NCBI GenBank assembly: GCA_902515095.1
Contig: CABXTC010000003.1
Location: forward strand, 89,461-153,460
From: an uncultured Pelagibacteraceae bacterium
Lineage (GTDB): Bacteria; Pseudomonadota; Alphaproteobacteria; Pelagibacterales; Pelagibacteraceae
Reading direction: 5' to 3'
DNA length: 64,000 nt
Shown: one piece after another, positions 26,353 to 36,941 of the stretch
Layout: each line of letters begins with the position of its first letter
How positions within the stretch are numbered: position 1 is the first letter of the stretch
Notes under the pieces: model-generated
Told to the model about the DNA's origin: nothing
What the model saw: the letters and a program-made list of their open reading frames with translations, nothing else
Databases searched by the model: none
Position numbers and translations under genes: made by a program

Positions 26353-27138
26353 ATGAGTTTGATGAAAGGTAAAAAAGGAATAATCATGGGTGTTGCCAAT
26401 GAAAGATCAATTGCTTGGGGTATTTCACAAAAACTTGCAGAGGCGGGTGCTGAGTTAGCATTTACATATTTAGGTGATGCTCTCAAAAAAAGAGTAATCC
26501 CTTTAGCAGAGAAATTAAATTCAAAAGTCACATTTAGTTGTGATGTTGAAAAAAAGGATGAGGTAATAAAGTTATTTGAAGACATTAAATCTCAGTGGGG
26601 AGAAATAGATTTTGTAGTGCACGCTGTAGCATTTTCAGATAAATCAGAATTATCAGGTGAATACTTAAATACTACTCGAGAAAATTTTTTAAGAAGTATG
26701 TTAATTTCATGTTTTTCATTTACAGAAGTTGCAAAAGAAGCTTCTAAAGTAATGAAAGAAGGTGGAAGTTTATTAACTCTAACTTACGAGTCTACTAAAG
26801 CTATACCAAATTATAACGTAATGGGTGTTTGTAAATCTGCATTAGAGGCAAGTGTTAAATACCTTGCAAGAGATTTGGGTTCTAAAGGTATGAGAGTAAA
26901 CGCAATAAGTGCTGGACCTATTAAAACATTAGCAGCTTCTGCTATTGGAGATGCAAAATTCCTATATAAATGGAATGAAGACCATTCTTTCTTAAAAAGA
27001 AATGTAGATATTAATGATGTAGGAAATTCAGCATTATATCTACTAAGCGACCTTGCAAACGGTGTTACTGGTGAAATTCACTACGTAGATGCTGGATATA
27101 ACAAGGTTGGGATGCCAGATCCTAAGAATATTACTTAA
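26353..27138 (+). CDS. fabI: Enoyl-ACP reductase (NADH), FabI type
   Basis: 261 residues, short-chain dehydrogenase fold. The nucleotide-binding segment is GVANERSIAWGISQ near residue 13, the catalytic Tyr and Lys lie in YNVMGVCKSALEA (Tyr-x6-Lys), and AGPIKTLAASAI is the flexible substrate loop. It completes each fatty-acid elongation cycle. The operon fabA-fabB-fabI ends here, convergent with pnp 41 bases away; no hairpin terminator is seen in that gap. Confidence 0.96.
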   Translation: MSLMKGKKGIIMGVANERSIAWGISQKLAEAGAELAFTYLGDALKKRVIPLAEKLNSKVTFSCDVEKKDEVIKLFEDIKSQWGEIDFVVHAVAFSDKSELSGEYLNTTRENFLRSMLISCFSFTEVAKEASKVMKEGGSLLTLTYESTKAIPNYNVMGVCKSALEASVKYLARDLGSKGMRVNAISAGPIKTLAASAIGDAKFLYKWNEDHSFLKRNVDINDVGNSALYLLSDLANGVTGEIHYVDAGYNKVGMPDPKNIT

Positions 27139-27179
27139 TGAAGTGTCAGGACTCGAAACTACCACCCCTCTGAATTTGA

Positions 27180-29252
27180 TTATTCCGCAGCTTGTTTCAT
27201 AGAGAGTTTAACTTTACCTCTATCAAAACCGATTACTTTAACTTTTACTTCATCACCTTCTTTGACAACGTCTGTGACCTTTGCGACTCTTTTGTCTGCT
27301 AGTTCTGAAATATGAACTAGTCCATCTTGTTTCCCTAAGAAATTTACAAATGCACCAAATTCCATAATTTTCATTACTTTTCCCGAATAAATTTTATTCA
27401 ATTCAGCTTTTGCAGTAATGTCTTTAATCATTTGCATAGCGATATTTCTAGACTCTTCATCTGGAGCAGCAACAGTTACCACACCTTCGTCATTCACATC
27501 AAGTTTAGCACCCGATTTTTCGACAATCTCTCTTATTGTTGCGCCACCTTTTCCAATTACAGCAGCAATATCTTTTTTATCAACTGTAATCTGTTCCATT
27601 TTTGGAGTGTGTTGTCCAACATCGGCTCTCGACTCACTTAAAGCTTTGTTCATTTCACCTAAAATATGAATCCTCCCATCTTTAGCTTGGTTTAAAGCCT
27701 GCTCCATGATTTCAAATGTAATACCAGTAATTTTGATATCCATTTGAAGTGAAGTGATTCCATCTTTAGTACCAGCAACCTTAAAGTCCATATCACCTAG
27801 ATGATCTTCATCACCTAAGATATCTGACAGAACACTAAAATCATCACCTTCTTTAATTAAACCCATTGCAATACCCGCTACAGGTTCTTTAATTGGAACA
27901 CCTGCATCCATCAATGCTAAAGAAGCTCCACAAACAGTAGCCATTGATGAAGAGCCGTTAGACTCAGTAATCTCAGATACAATTCTAAAGGTATATGGAA
28001 ATGCTTCTTTTGTAGGTAATGAAGAATTAATTGCTCTCCATGCTAATTTTCCATGTCCAATTTCACGTCTCCCAGTTCCTATTCTTCCGGTCTCACCAAC
28101 TGAAAAAGGGGGGAAATTATAGTGAAGCATAAATCTTTCTCTATGCTGTCCGTCTAAACTTTCTAATCGTTGTTCATCATCTGATGTACCTAAAGTGGTA
28201 ACAACAATTGCTTGAGTTTCACCTCTAGTGAATAATGCAGAGCCATGGGTTCTTGGTAAAACCCCAACTTCACATGAAATAGCCCGTACATCTGATAAAC
28301 CTCTACCGTCAATTCTATTTTTATTTTTAAGAATATCAGTTCTTACAATAGATTTTTCTAAACTTTTTAGTTGGCTGTTTACATCAAGATCTGTGTAGTT
28401 TTCGTTTTCTTCATAAAGTTTTTTAGCTTTATCTGTAATTTCTGAAATTTGATTTGATCTATCTTGTTTATCTTTTGTTGCAAAAGCTTTTTTAAGGTCA
28501 TTTGTAAAAGTTGCTTCAAGTTTTTTCTTTACCTCAGACAAATCTTTTTTCTCAACAATCCATTCCGGTTTTCTACACTCTTTAGCAAGGTCCTCGATCA
28601 TCTCGATTACTGGGACAAAGCCCTCGTGTCCAAACTTAACTGCATTTAACATTTCCTCTTCGGTTAAACCATTTGCTTCAGACTCAACCATTAAGACAGC
28701 ATCTTTTGTACCTGCTACAACTAAATCTAAACTTGAATTCTCTAGCTCGGCTTTTGACGGGTTTAGAATGTACTTTCCATCAACAAAACCTACTCTAGAT
28801 GCACCTACAGGCCCCATAAAAGGCATTCCCGAAATTGCTAATGCCGCTGAAGAAGCGATAATTGCTAAAATGTCTGGTTGGTTTTCTTTATCATATGAAA
28901 TTACAGTTGGTAATAATTGTACTTCATTTTTAAATTCGTCAGGAAAAAGAGGTCTGATTGGTCTATCAATTAATCTTGAGATTAATGTTTCGCTTTCAGT
29001 TGGTCTTGCTTCCCTTTTAAAATATCCACCAGGTATTTTTCCACCTGCGTAATATTTTTCTTGGTAGTTTACAGATAATGGGAAATAATCCATGTCTGGA
29101 TTTATTTTCTTTGCTCCTACTACTGTTGCTAAAATAACTGTCTCACCAGATGTTGCTATTATTGCTCCGTCTGCCTGTCTTGCCACTTTGCCTGTTTCTA
29201 AGCTTATTTTCTTTCCTGCTACTTCAATTTCCTTTTTATATACTTTAAACAT
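27180..29252 (-). CDS. pnp: Polynucleotide phosphorylase
   Basis: 690 residues with two RNase PH domains (about 1-215 and 310-530) separated by a helical domain, then KH ([20 protein letters not shown] near 565) and S1 ([19 protein letters not shown] near 625) RNA-binding domains. It degrades RNA 3' to 5' using phosphate. Catalytic segments such as [22 protein letters not shown] are intact. It follows rpsO, and its leader carries a short purine-rich repeat tract. Confidence 0.97.
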   Translation of the reverse strand: MFKVYKKEIEVAGKKISLETGKVARQADGAIIATSGETVILATVVGAKKINPDMDYFPLSVNYQEKYYAGGKIPGGYFKREARPTESETLISRLIDRPIRPLFPDEFKNEVQLLPTVISYDKENQPDILAIIASSAALAISGMPFMGPVGASRVGFVDGKYILNPSKAELENSSLDLVVAGTKDAVLMVESEANGLTEEEMLNAVKFGHEGFVPVIEMIEDLAKECRKPEWIVEKKDLSEVKKKLEATFTNDLKKAFATKDKQDRSNQISEITDKAKKLYEENENYTDLDVNSQLKSLEKSIVRTDILKNKNRIDGRGLSDVRAISCEVGVLPRTHGSALFTRGETQAIVVTTLGTSDDEQRLESLDGQHRERFMLHYNFPPFSVGETGRIGTGRREIGHGKLAWRAINSSLPTKEAFPYTFRIVSEITESNGSSSMATVCGASLALMDAGVPIKEPVAGIAMGLIKEGDDFSVLSDILGDEDHLGDMDFKVAGTKDGITSLQMDIKITGITFEIMEQALNQAKDGRIHILGEMNKALSESRADVGQHTPKMEQITVDKKDIAAVIGKGGATIREIVEKSGAKLDVNDEGVVTVAAPDEESRNIAMQMIKDITAKAELNKIYSGKVMKIMEFGAFVNFLGKQDGLVHISELADKRVAKVTDVVKEGDEVKVKVIGFDRGKVKLSMKQAAE

Positions 29253-29296
29253 TTCATTTCCATTTCGTTTCGTTCGTTTCGTTCCATTTCGTTCTA
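29253..29296 (-). repeat. GAACGAAA/TGGAA repeat tract in the pnp leader
   Basis: The 44 bases upstream of the pnp ATG, read on the minus strand, are built from repeated ACGAAA and TGGAA blocks; ACGAAATGGAA occurs twice. The tract fills most of the gap between rpsO and pnp and leaves no strong Shine-Dalgarno. It may be an RNA-binding site for autoregulation. Confidence 0.55.
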
Positions 29297-29309
29297 TCTA
29301 ACTTGACTT

Positions 29310-29558
29310 CTATTTTCTTAAATTCAATTTTGACAGTACATTTTTGTAAGAATCAATTTTATTTTTTTTTAAGTATTCTAACAATTTTTTTCTTCTATTG
29401 ACTGCTCTCAATAATCCAACAGATGAATGCTTGTCTTTTTTGAATTGTTTAATATGTGTTGAGAGGTTCTCAATTTTTTCAGTTAACAAAGCAATTTGAA
29501 TTTCAGAGGATCCTCTGTCTTTATCATGCATTGCCAGTTCTTGTGATTTTTTATTCAT
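29310..29558 (-). CDS. rpsO: 30S ribosomal protein S15
   Basis: 82 residues (family about 89). Contains the conserved GSSEIQIALLTEKIENLSTHI and HSSVGLLRAVNRRKKLLEYL segments of S15, which binds the 16S three-way junction. It sits between rbfA and pnp without truB, which usually intervenes. Confidence 0.96.
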   Translation of the reverse strand: MNKKSQELAMHDKDRGSSEIQIALLTEKIENLSTHIKQFKKDKHSSVGLLRAVNRRKKLLEYLKKNKIDSYKNVLSKLNLRK

Positions 29559-29568
29559 ACATTTCTTT

Positions 29569-29937
29569 CTATTTATTTGTTTGTTTAATTAAATTTTCTA
29601 TTTTTTCTGCATACTCAAAAGACTCGTCTTTTCTAAAAAGTAATTTTGGTAAAAATTTCATAACCACTTTTTGTGATAAAATTTTTCTTATTAAGAATGA
29701 GTATTCTTTTAAAACATAAATTGTTTCTTCTGCATCTTTTCCTCCAAGTGGAAGAACATATGCTTTTGCAATTTTTAAATCTGGACTCATCCTCACCTCA
29801 GTAACTGTTATAGTATTTGTCTCTAAATTCGGCACCTTAGCCTCATTTCGTAAAAAAATCATGCTTAAAGATTGTTTGATCATTTCACCAACTCTTAATT
29901 GTCTTTGAGACAATGGTTTTCCAATTTTATCTGCCAT
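29569..29937 (-). CDS. rbfA: Ribosome-binding factor A
   Basis: 122 residues. N-terminal SQRQLRVGEMIKQSLSMIF and the core TVTEVRMSPDLKIAKAYVLPLG match RbfA, a KH-like factor for 30S maturation and cold adaptation. Its start abuts the infB stop. Confidence 0.94.
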   Translation of the reverse strand: MADKIGKPLSQRQLRVGEMIKQSLSMIFLRNEAKVPNLETNTITVTEVRMSPDLKIAKAYVLPLGGKDAEETIYVLKEYSFLIRKILSQKVVMKFLPKLLFRKDESFEYAEKIENLIKQTNK

Positions 29938-32108
29938 TAAATTGACCTCTCTGTAGATGTAACACTAAATGCTTCTATAATGTCGTTTTTTTGAAAATCC
30001 ATATAATCCTTAACCGTTATTCCACATTCTTGTCCAGTATTAACCTGTTTTACTTGGTTTTTTTCTCTAAATATTGTCGAAACTTTACCTGTATAGATAA
30101 TCGTTCCATCTCTAATAATGCGAACATCTGAAGTGTTATTTATTTCACCATCAGTTATTTTTGAACCAGCAACTTTGCCAGCACCAGATACTTTAAAAAT
30201 TTCTAAAATTTGCGCCGATCCTATAACTTTTTCTTCAACATCTGGCGTTAATAACCCTGACATTCTTTTTTTTATATAATCTAAAACCTCATAAATAATA
30301 TTGTATGAAGAAATTTTTATATTCTCGTTTTCAGCAAGTTTTTTTGCTTCTTTGCTAGGCTTTACATTAAATGCTATTAATACCGCATTTGAAGCTTTAG
30401 CCAAGGTGACATCTGTTTCTGTCACCATTCCAATATCAGCTAGAATTATTTTAGCTTTAACTTCTTCATGTTTAATTTGACTGATTGCATTTTTGATCGC
30501 TTCAGATGAGCCATGCACATCCGATTTAATTATCATATTCAACTCTTTGGATAAATTATTGGTAAATGCTGACTCTTGGGTTGCAAAAGTAAGCGGATTT
30601 TTATTTTCTTTTTTTTCCTGAGCTCTACTTTCACTCAATGATTTTACTTCTTTCTCACTTTCAAATACTATAAAATCATCTCCTGCTTTAGATGCACCAT
30701 TAATTCCTAAAATTTCTACAGGTGTAGATGGAAAAGCTTCATTTATATTTATACCTTTGTCATTTACGATAGCTCTAATTTTTCCCCATTTTAAACCGCT
30801 GACAAAGAAATCACCTTTTTTAAGTGTTCCTGTAGTTACTACTATATTTACAACCGGACCCTTTCCAGAATCAATTTTTGATTCAAGAACAATGCCGGTA
30901 GCTTTTGATTCATAATCTGTTTTTAGATCCAAAATTTCTGCTTGTAGAATTATCGACTCAACTAATTTATCTAAATTCTTTTTTGTTTTTGTTGAAATTT
31001 CTACCATTAATGTTTCTCCGGATAAATCTTCAGCTATTAGTTCATGTTCTAATAATTGGTTTTTAATTTTCTGTGGGTCTGCCTCAGGTAAATCACATTT
31101 ATTAATTGCAACTACAATTGGTACATTTGCAGCTCTAGCATGCTTAATTGATTCTACTGTTTGCGGTTTTACGCCGTCATCTGCTGCAACCACTAATACA
31201 ACAACATCTGTTAATTTTGACCCTCTTGCTCTCATTTCGGTGAAGGCAGCATGGCCAGGTGTATCTATAAATGTTAACTTACTACCTTGGCTTTCAATCT
31301 GATATGCTCCAACATGCTGGGTTATTCCACCAAACTCTCCCGAAACAACATTGGCACTTCTTAAAACATCCAATAATGAAGTCTTACCATGATCTACATG
31401 CCCCATAACCGTAACTATTGGAGGTCTATTCTTTAAATTTTCAGTTCTTGAGGCTTTTATTTTCTGAATTATTTCCTCTGCTTTTTCCTCTCTAATTGGA
31501 TTATGGCCAAATTCTTTTACTAAAAATTCTGCCGTGTCTGCTGCCAAAGTTTGGTTGATTGTAACTGTAACACCCATACCAAAAAGATACTTTATTACGT
31601 TGCTGGATTGCTCTGCCATTCTATTTGCTAACTCTCTTACAGTAATAGCTTCTGGTATATTTATGTCTCTTTTAATTGGTTTTAAGTCATCTTTGCGAAG
31701 CTCTTTATTTTGATTTTTATTTTCTTTTTCCCTCGCTCTTTTAACTGATGCCAAACTTCTCTCTCGTGCCTCAATCTCATCACTTAAAGCTCTTGATACT
31801 GTTAACTTTACTTCTCTTTTTTTAGTTCCTAATTTAATTTTTTTATCCTTTAAACTTCCTTCATCTTTTAGCCTTCTTGTGGCTCTTTGTTCTGCAAGTT
31901 TTCTTTTCTCAAAATCACCAACTACTCCTTGTTTTTTTGTTGGTAAAGTTGGCTTATTTGGTCTAAATGAAGTTCCTTTTTTTACAAACTTATTTTGGGG
32001 TTTGCCTGATAAGACTGATTTACCTTTATAAGGGCTTGGTGTCTCGAATTTCTTTTCTAATTTTTTTGGCTTGCCAGAAATTGTTAATTTTATTTTTTTG
32101 TTTTCCAT
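29937..32108 (-). CDS. infB: Translation initiation factor IF-2
   Basis: 723 residues: a short Lys-rich N-terminal region (about 1-140), an IF2_N domain (ITVRELANRMAEQSSNVIKYLF near 155), then the GTPase with G1 GHVDHGKTSLLD near 228, G3 DTPGHAAF and G4 NKCD, followed by beta-barrel and C-terminal domains. It loads initiator tRNA on the 30S subunit. It is shorter than E. coli IF-2 mainly at the N-terminus. Follows nusA by 10 bases; ylxR is absent between them. Confidence 0.97.
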   Translation of the reverse strand: MENKKIKLTISGKPKKLEKKFETPSPYKGKSVLSGKPQNKFVKKGTSFRPNKPTLPTKKQGVVGDFEKRKLAEQRATRRLKDEGSLKDKKIKLGTKKREVKLTVSRALSDEIEARERSLASVKRAREKENKNQNKELRKDDLKPIKRDINIPEAITVRELANRMAEQSSNVIKYLFGMGVTVTINQTLAADTAEFLVKEFGHNPIREEKAEEIIQKIKASRTENLKNRPPIVTVMGHVDHGKTSLLDVLRSANVVSGEFGGITQHVGAYQIESQGSKLTFIDTPGHAAFTEMRARGSKLTDVVVLVVAADDGVKPQTVESIKHARAANVPIVVAINKCDLPEADPQKIKNQLLEHELIAEDLSGETLMVEISTKTKKNLDKLVESIILQAEILDLKTDYESKATGIVLESKIDSGKGPVVNIVVTTGTLKKGDFFVSGLKWGKIRAIVNDKGININEAFPSTPVEILGINGASKAGDDFIVFESEKEVKSLSESRAQEKKENKNPLTFATQESAFTNNLSKELNMIIKSDVHGSSEAIKNAISQIKHEEVKAKIILADIGMVTETDVTLAKASNAVLIAFNVKPSKEAKKLAENENIKISSYNIIYEVLDYIKKRMSGLLTPDVEEKVIGSAQILEIFKVSGAGKVAGSKITDGEINNTSDVRIIRDGTIIYTGKVSTIFREKNQVKQVNTGQECGITVKDYMDFQKNDIIEAFSVTSTERSI

Positions 32109-32118
32109 AACTCATCTC

Positions 32119-33672
32119 TCAATCTTTATAAATAATACTTCTTGCAGACATTATAAGAGCATCTGCTTCTTCTCTCGTTAAAGCGAAATCTTCTAGATAA
32201 CCTTCTATTTTAACTTTAGAGCCTTTGATAACATCATAGCCTCCGGTCAGCTCATCAGATGCTAGATCAGCAAAATCCCCTAGCTTTAAGATTTTTTGCT
32301 CACCCAATGTTACTAACATTCCTGGAGTTAACCCTTTTAAATTTATTAAAGCCTCATCGAGTCCAAGTTCTTTTATTCTTTTTGAAATATCTTCCTGATC
32401 TTTCTCATGGAACTCTTTTGCTCTTTCAATAAGTGCTTTTGCAGTATCTTCTTCAATACCCTCAATTTTTAGTAAATTTTCAACAGAACTATCTTTAATA
32501 TCATCAATTGTTGAAAATCCCTCTGCAACTAATAGCTGACCTAATGTTTCATCTAATTCTAAATTTTTAACAAAATTTTCTGTTTTCTCTCTAAATTCTA
32601 GTTGTCTTTTTTCAGAGTCTTCTTTGTCGGTCATAATATTTATTTCATAATTTAAGAGTTTTGTTGCTAATCTCACATTTTGACCTCTTCTTCCAATCGC
32701 CTTACTTAAATTTTCATCAGTCAATATTACGTCTAACTTTTTTCTTTCCGTATCGACATTTACTCTTAATACATCAGCTGGTGAAAGTGAATTTGATACC
32801 AACACAGCTGGATCCTCAGACCAATTTACAATATCAATTTTTTCTCCCTGAAGTTCATTTACAACAGCTTGGACTCTCGAACCCCTCATACCTACGCATG
32901 CACCTACTGGATCAAGAGAGGCTTCAACTGCTTTGACACAAATTTTCGCTCTACTTCCAGGATCTCTTGAAGATGATTTAATTTCAATCAATCCATCATA
33001 TATCTCTGGAACTTCTTGAATAAAAAGTTTTTCCATAAATTTTGGATGAGCTCTAGATAGAAAAATTTGTTGACCTCTTTGTTCCCGTCTTACATCAAAA
33101 CAATAAGCTTTAATTCTATCTCCAGCCTTAATGATTTCCCTAGGTATTAGCTCATTTTTTTGGATGATTGCTTCTGTTCTTCCTAAATCTACAATTACAT
33201 TTCCAAATTCTAATCTTTTTACAATTCCACTTAAGATGGTATCTTTTTTATCAATATAATCATTAAATTGTTTGTCTCGTTCTGCCTCTCTAACGCTTGA
33301 ATTTATAACTTGTTTTGCTATTTGGGCAGCTATTCTTCCAAAATCAAAGGTTGGAAGAGGTTGTAAGACCTCATCTCCAATATTTTTTTCTTTGTTTGTT
33401 TCGTTTAAATTAATTGCATCTTCTAATTTAATTTCAGTATTTGAATTTTCTGGATTTTCTGCAACTACCAACTTTCTAAAAATTTGTATATCTCCATTAT
33501 CTCGATTTATTGAAACTTTAATTTCGTTATCTTGTCCAAATTTAGATTTTGCTGCTTTTGCAATACCTGTTTCCATTGAATTAATAATAAGTTCTTTATC
33601 AATAGACTTCTCTAAAGCAACCGCTTCTGCAATTCGTAATAATTCAAGTTTATCTGCTCTTTTATTTAACAT
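32119..33672 (-). CDS. nusA: Transcription termination/antitermination protein NusA
   Basis: 517 residues: N-terminal RNA-polymerase-binding domain (1-125), S1 (ILSGIVKRLEFGNVIVDLG near 145), two KH domains (GMRGSRVQAVVNELQGEKIDI and AIGRRGQNVRLATKLL) and two acidic C-terminal repeats. It modulates pausing and termination. A Shine-Dalgarno GGAG (33684-33687) precedes the ATG. The usual upstream gene rimP is missing and a terminator-like hairpin lies in the leader. Confidence 0.97.
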   Translation of the reverse strand: MLNKRADKLELLRIAEAVALEKSIDKELIINSMETGIAKAAKSKFGQDNEIKVSINRDNGDIQIFRKLVVAENPENSNTEIKLEDAINLNETNKEKNIGDEVLQPLPTFDFGRIAAQIAKQVINSSVREAERDKQFNDYIDKKDTILSGIVKRLEFGNVIVDLGRTEAIIQKNELIPREIIKAGDRIKAYCFDVRREQRGQQIFLSRAHPKFMEKLFIQEVPEIYDGLIEIKSSSRDPGSRAKICVKAVEASLDPVGACVGMRGSRVQAVVNELQGEKIDIVNWSEDPAVLVSNSLSPADVLRVNVDTERKKLDVILTDENLSKAIGRRGQNVRLATKLLNYEINIMTDKEDSEKRQLEFREKTENFVKNLELDETLGQLLVAEGFSTIDDIKDSSVENLLKIEGIEEDTAKALIERAKEFHEKDQEDISKRIKELGLDEALINLKGLTPGMLVTLGEQKILKLGDFADLASDELTGGYDVIKGSKVKIEGYLEDFALTREEADALIMSARSIIYKD

Positions 33673-33691
33673 TTTTTAGTCAGCTCCAAAA

Positions 33692-33715
33692 AAAAATGGG
33701 CATATGCCCATTTTT
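33692..33715 (-). terminator. Hairpin with U-run in the nusA leader (metK terminator or attenuator)
   Basis: A perfect 24-base palindrome with arms AAAAATGGGC and GCCCATTTTT around ATAT. On the minus strand a further run of T follows, then the nusA Shine-Dalgarno. It can end metK transcripts. Only 19 bases separate it from the nusA ATG, so any nusA promoter must lie upstream of it. Confidence 0.85.
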
Positions 33716-33737
33716 GTAAGTTCAATAATGTAACTGC

Positions 33738-33765
33738 AATATAATAAAGTTTTTTTTTAATTCAA
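33738..33765 (-). promoter_or_regulatory. Candidate sigma-70 promoter for the nusA operon
   Basis: On the minus strand TTGAAT (33765-33760) and TATATT (33743-33738) are 16 bases apart, matching 4 of 6 and 5 of 6 consensus positions. It lies between the metK stop and the hairpin at 33692-33715. Confidence 0.45.
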
Positions 33766-33771
33766 CTCAAA

Positions 33772-34941
33772 CTATTTAGAAAAAATAGCTGTTTTATCAG
33801 TTTTTTCCCACGAAAATGAACCATTATCCTCAGGTAATCTTCCGAAATGTCCATAGGCTGCGGTTTTTTCATAAATTGGTTTATTTAAATTTAACATCTC
33901 CCTTATTCCCCTAGGACTAAGGTCAAAATTTTTATTAATTTTTTCAACAACAAATTTATTTTTTTCTAAATCTTCATCAAATAAATCTACGTAAATAGAT
34001 AATGGTTTTGAGACACCAATTGCATATGCTAACTGAATTAAACATTTATCTGCAATTTTTGAACCAACAATATTTTTAGCAATATATCTTGCTGCATACG
34101 CTGCTGATCTATCAACTTTGGTTGGATCTTTGCCTGAAAAAGCTCCTCCACCATGTGGAGCAGCCCCACCATAAGTATCAACTATAATCTTTCTCCCAGT
34201 TAGACCACAATCTCCATCTGGACCGCCAATAACAAAATTACCTGTGGGATTTACATAAAATTCGTCCTCATTAAAATCTTTTAGAAAATTCTCTGGAATA
34301 GACTTTAGCATATAAGGCCTTAATAAATCTTTTACTTGAGTTTGATTTACATCAGCTGAATGTTGTGAAGATATAACTACTGATTTAACTTTTGAAGGTT
34401 TTCCATTAATATACTCAAACGTCACTTGACTCTTTGAATCTGGTTCAATATTTTTTAATTTTCCTGCTTTTCTATCTTCAGCCATTAATCTTAAAATTTT
34501 ATGAGAGTAGTGAATTGGTGCTGGCATTAACACCTCTGTTTCATTGCATGCATAACCAAACATAATACCCTGATCTCCAGCTCCTTCATCTTTGTTGCCA
34601 GATGAGTCTACACCCATTGCAATATCTGCGGATTGAGAGTGTAAATGACTCTCAATTTTTGTAGCTTCTTTCCAAGTAAAACCCTCCTGGTCATATCCAA
34701 TATCTTTTATGCAACTTCTTACTTTTTCAATTAACTCATCTTTTTTTATTTCCGGTCCTCTTACCTCGCCCGCTAAAACAACTTTATTTGTTGTTGTTAA
34801 AGTTTCACAAGCTACTCTTGAATATGGATCTCCAGAAATATAACTGTCGACAACCATATCAGAGATTCTATCAGAAACTTTATCTGGATGGCCCTCAGAA
34901 ACTGATTCACTGGTGAAAAGAAAGTTTTTTAAATTACTCAT
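33772..34941 (-). CDS. metK: S-adenosylmethionine synthetase
   Basis: 389 residues. Signatures: [18 protein letters not shown] at the N-terminus, [12 protein letters not shown] near residue 119 and [19 protein letters not shown] near 265. Makes SAM from methionine and ATP, for UbiE, RsmI, MiaB and others. It overlaps lnt by 8 bases, so no riboswitch leader exists. Confidence 0.97.
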   Translation of the reverse strand: MSNLKNFLFTSESVSEGHPDKVSDRISDMVVDSYISGDPYSRVACETLTTTNKVVLAGEVRGPEIKKDELIEKVRSCIKDIGYDQEGFTWKEATKIESHLHSQSADIAMGVDSSGNKDEGAGDQGIMFGYACNETEVLMPAPIHYSHKILRLMAEDRKAGKLKNIEPDSKSQVTFEYINGKPSKVKSVVISSQHSADVNQTQVKDLLRPYMLKSIPENFLKDFNEDEFYVNPTGNFVIGGPDGDCGLTGRKIIVDTYGGAAPHGGGAFSGKDPTKVDRSAAYAARYIAKNIVGSKIADKCLIQLAYAIGVSKPLSIYVDLFDEDLEKNKFVVEKINKNFDLSPRGIREMLNLNKPIYEKTAAYGHFGRLPEDNGSFSWEKTDKTAIFSK

Positions 34942-36478
34942 TTTTAATTCTATTAAATGAAAAAATTAAGAAAATATACAATAAAATTATTAATATAAAA
35001 ATTTTATTTCCATATTGTGAAAACAGTGTTGATTTAATTTTTTTTGACTCAGTAAAGTCAACATAGCCAGATTGATTGATACTAATCTTTTTTTCAACTA
35101 TTCCTAAAGGATTTACAATTGCAGATATTCCATTATTAGAAGACCTTAAAACATATTTTCCACTTTCTATAGCCCTGTATATACTGTGAATAAAGTGTTG
35201 ATGAGGACCTATCGATTGACCAAACCAACCATCCTCAGAAATATTAATAATAAAATTGAAATTACTATCTTTAAAAATTTTACCTGAATAAATTATCTCA
35301 TAACAAATAAGCGGCAACACTTTTAGTGAGAAATCTCCTTGATTGATCTCTATAATTTCTCTTTTTTTACCTTTTGAGTAAGATTGATAATTATTAGTAA
35401 TTGTTTTAAGACCAAGTTTTTTGAGAATTTTCTCAAGTGGTAAAAACTCACCAAAAGGAACTAAATTAATTTTGTTATAAGAGTTTATAAGATTTAAGTT
35501 ATGATCGTAAATTGAAAATGAATTATAATATCTTGTAGCCTGATTTACATTTAGTTTACTATTAATACCAACAACTAATAAATGATTTTCGTTAAATTTA
35601 TTCTCGAATAGTTGTTTATATTCTATCAACTCTTTTTGTGAAACACCTGGGAATATACTCTCTGGCCAAATAAAAATTACTTTTTCATCTTGTGGAGGAG
35701 AACTTATGTTGATTAATTCTTCAATACCAGAAACTGGATCAATATCATTATAAAATCTACTTATACTTATATTTGAATTAACAATTCTTATCTTAAAATC
35801 ATGTTTAATTATTTTTTTTTCGTTAAATTTTTTAAAATTTTGAGTTCCAAAAAAATAAAAAGAGACCATAATTATAAAAAAGGTAATCAAAACTCCGAAT
35901 TCTTTTTTGCCCTTTTTCAGAATTAATAGAGCCGGACTTGTAAAAAGTGAGATACAGAAAAGATTAAAACTGTATGTTCCGATAATTGATATAATATTTA
36001 AAATTTCAAGATGATTGGAAAAACTGTATACAATCAAATTCCAAGGGAATCCTGATAATATTGATCCTCTTAAGAATTCTATTATTGCAAAAATAACAGA
36101 GAAAGAGAAAAAAGAACTCAAATTATTTTTTGGTTTTAAAATTGCAAAAAAATACGTGGCCAATGAGTAAAATAAACTTAAAAGTCCTGGTATAAGAATT
36201 ATTGTTACTGGTATTAGAAACTTAAAGTTGTCATCAAAAGTAAGTGATATAGAAATCCAGTATAAATTGCTTACAAAATAACCCAATCCAAATAACCAAC
36301 CATAAAGAAAGAATATTTTCTTATTTTCATTAGTTTTTAATTTTTTTACTAAAAAAATATAAAATAAACTTAATGTAAAAAAATTAATTATAACATAATT
36401 AAAAGGAGGCAAACTCAAAGATGTGAGGGCTCCTAATAAAATTAAGAGCATAGATTCAATATAAAATTTTTTTTTCAA
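34934..36478 (-). CDS. lnt: Apolipoprotein N-acyltransferase
   Basis: 514 residues. About six N-terminal membrane helices (1-215) precede a periplasmic nitrilase domain with the catalytic triad: Glu in [10 protein letters not shown] near 272, Lys in [15 protein letters not shown] near 335 and Cys in [10 protein letters not shown] near 392. A last helix anchors the C-terminus. It adds the third acyl chain to lipoproteins. The likely start is TTG at 36478, 1 base after the ybeY stop; an ATG at 36451 is the alternative. Confidence 0.94.
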   Translation of the reverse strand: MKKKFYIESMLLILLGALTSLSLPPFNYVIINFFTLSLFYIFLVKKLKTNENKKIFFLYGWLFGLGYFVSNLYWISISLTFDDNFKFLIPVTIILIPGLLSLFYSLATYFFAILKPKNNLSSFFSFSVIFAIIEFLRGSILSGFPWNLIVYSFSNHLEILNIISIIGTYSFNLFCISLFTSPALLILKKGKKEFGVLITFFIIMVSFYFFGTQNFKKFNEKKIIKHDFKIRIVNSNISISRFYNDIDPVSGIEELINISSPPQDEKVIFIWPESIFPGVSQKELIEYKQLFENKFNENHLLVVGINSKLNVNQATRYYNSFSIYDHNLNLINSYNKINLVPFGEFLPLEKILKKLGLKTITNNYQSYSKGKKREIIEINQGDFSLKVLPLICYEIIYSGKIFKDSNFNFIINISEDGWFGQSIGPHQHFIHSIYRAIESGKYVLRSSNNGISAIVNPLGIVEKKISINQSGYVDFTESKKIKSTLFSQYGNKIFILIILLYIFLIFSFNRIKNE

Positions 36479-36479
36479 C

Positions 36480-36941
36480 TTAGTCTATTTTTAATTTCAC
36501 TAATTTATACAAAAGATCTTCCTCTTTTATCATTTTGGAGTAATCATTATTTTTTATATGATCAAAGCCCAATAGATGTAAAAAACCATGAATAAATATT
36601 TTCGTAGCTTTTTTTTGAAATAATCTTGAATCTTGCGAAGAAGGTTTGTTTACATAATTATAACTAATTATAATATCCCCTAAAAATGTATTTTTTGAAA
36701 TTTTAATTTTTTTCTCAGATGGAAAAGAAAGAATATCGGTAGACTTATTTCTATTTCTAAAATTTTTATTTAGTTTTTTAATGTTTTTATTATTAGAAAG
36801 CAGTAAATTGAAAGAGACTTTTTTGTTTAAAAACTTATATTTTTTTGGAAAAGCTTTGCATATTTTTTTAAAGAAAATATTTTTATTTTTGAGCCTTTTT
36901 GACCAAGCCTTCTCTTCGGAGAAGACATTAACTCTTATCAT
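36480..36941 (-). CDS. ybeY: Endoribonuclease YbeY
   Basis: 153 residues. The zinc motif HGFLHLLGFDH near residue 115 (H-x3-H-x5-H) is intact, with LGDIIISYNYV upstream. Involved in 16S rRNA 3' maturation and ribosome quality control. Overlaps phoH by 14 bases. Confidence 0.95.
   Translation of the reverse strand: MIRVNVFSEEKAWSKRLKNKNIFFKKICKAFPKKYKFLNKKVSFNLLLSNNKNIKKLNKNFRNRNKSTDILSFPSEKKIKISKNTFLGDIIISYNYVNKPSSQDSRLFQKKATKIFIHGFLHLLGFDHIKNNDYSKMIKEEDLLYKLVKLKID

Noticed and set aside
25363..29301. Antisense frames over fabB, pnp and the pnp leader
   Set aside because: Overlap core genes completely and do not resemble known proteins.
34934..34941. SAM riboswitch before metK
   Set aside because: metK overlaps lnt by 8 bases, so no leader exists.
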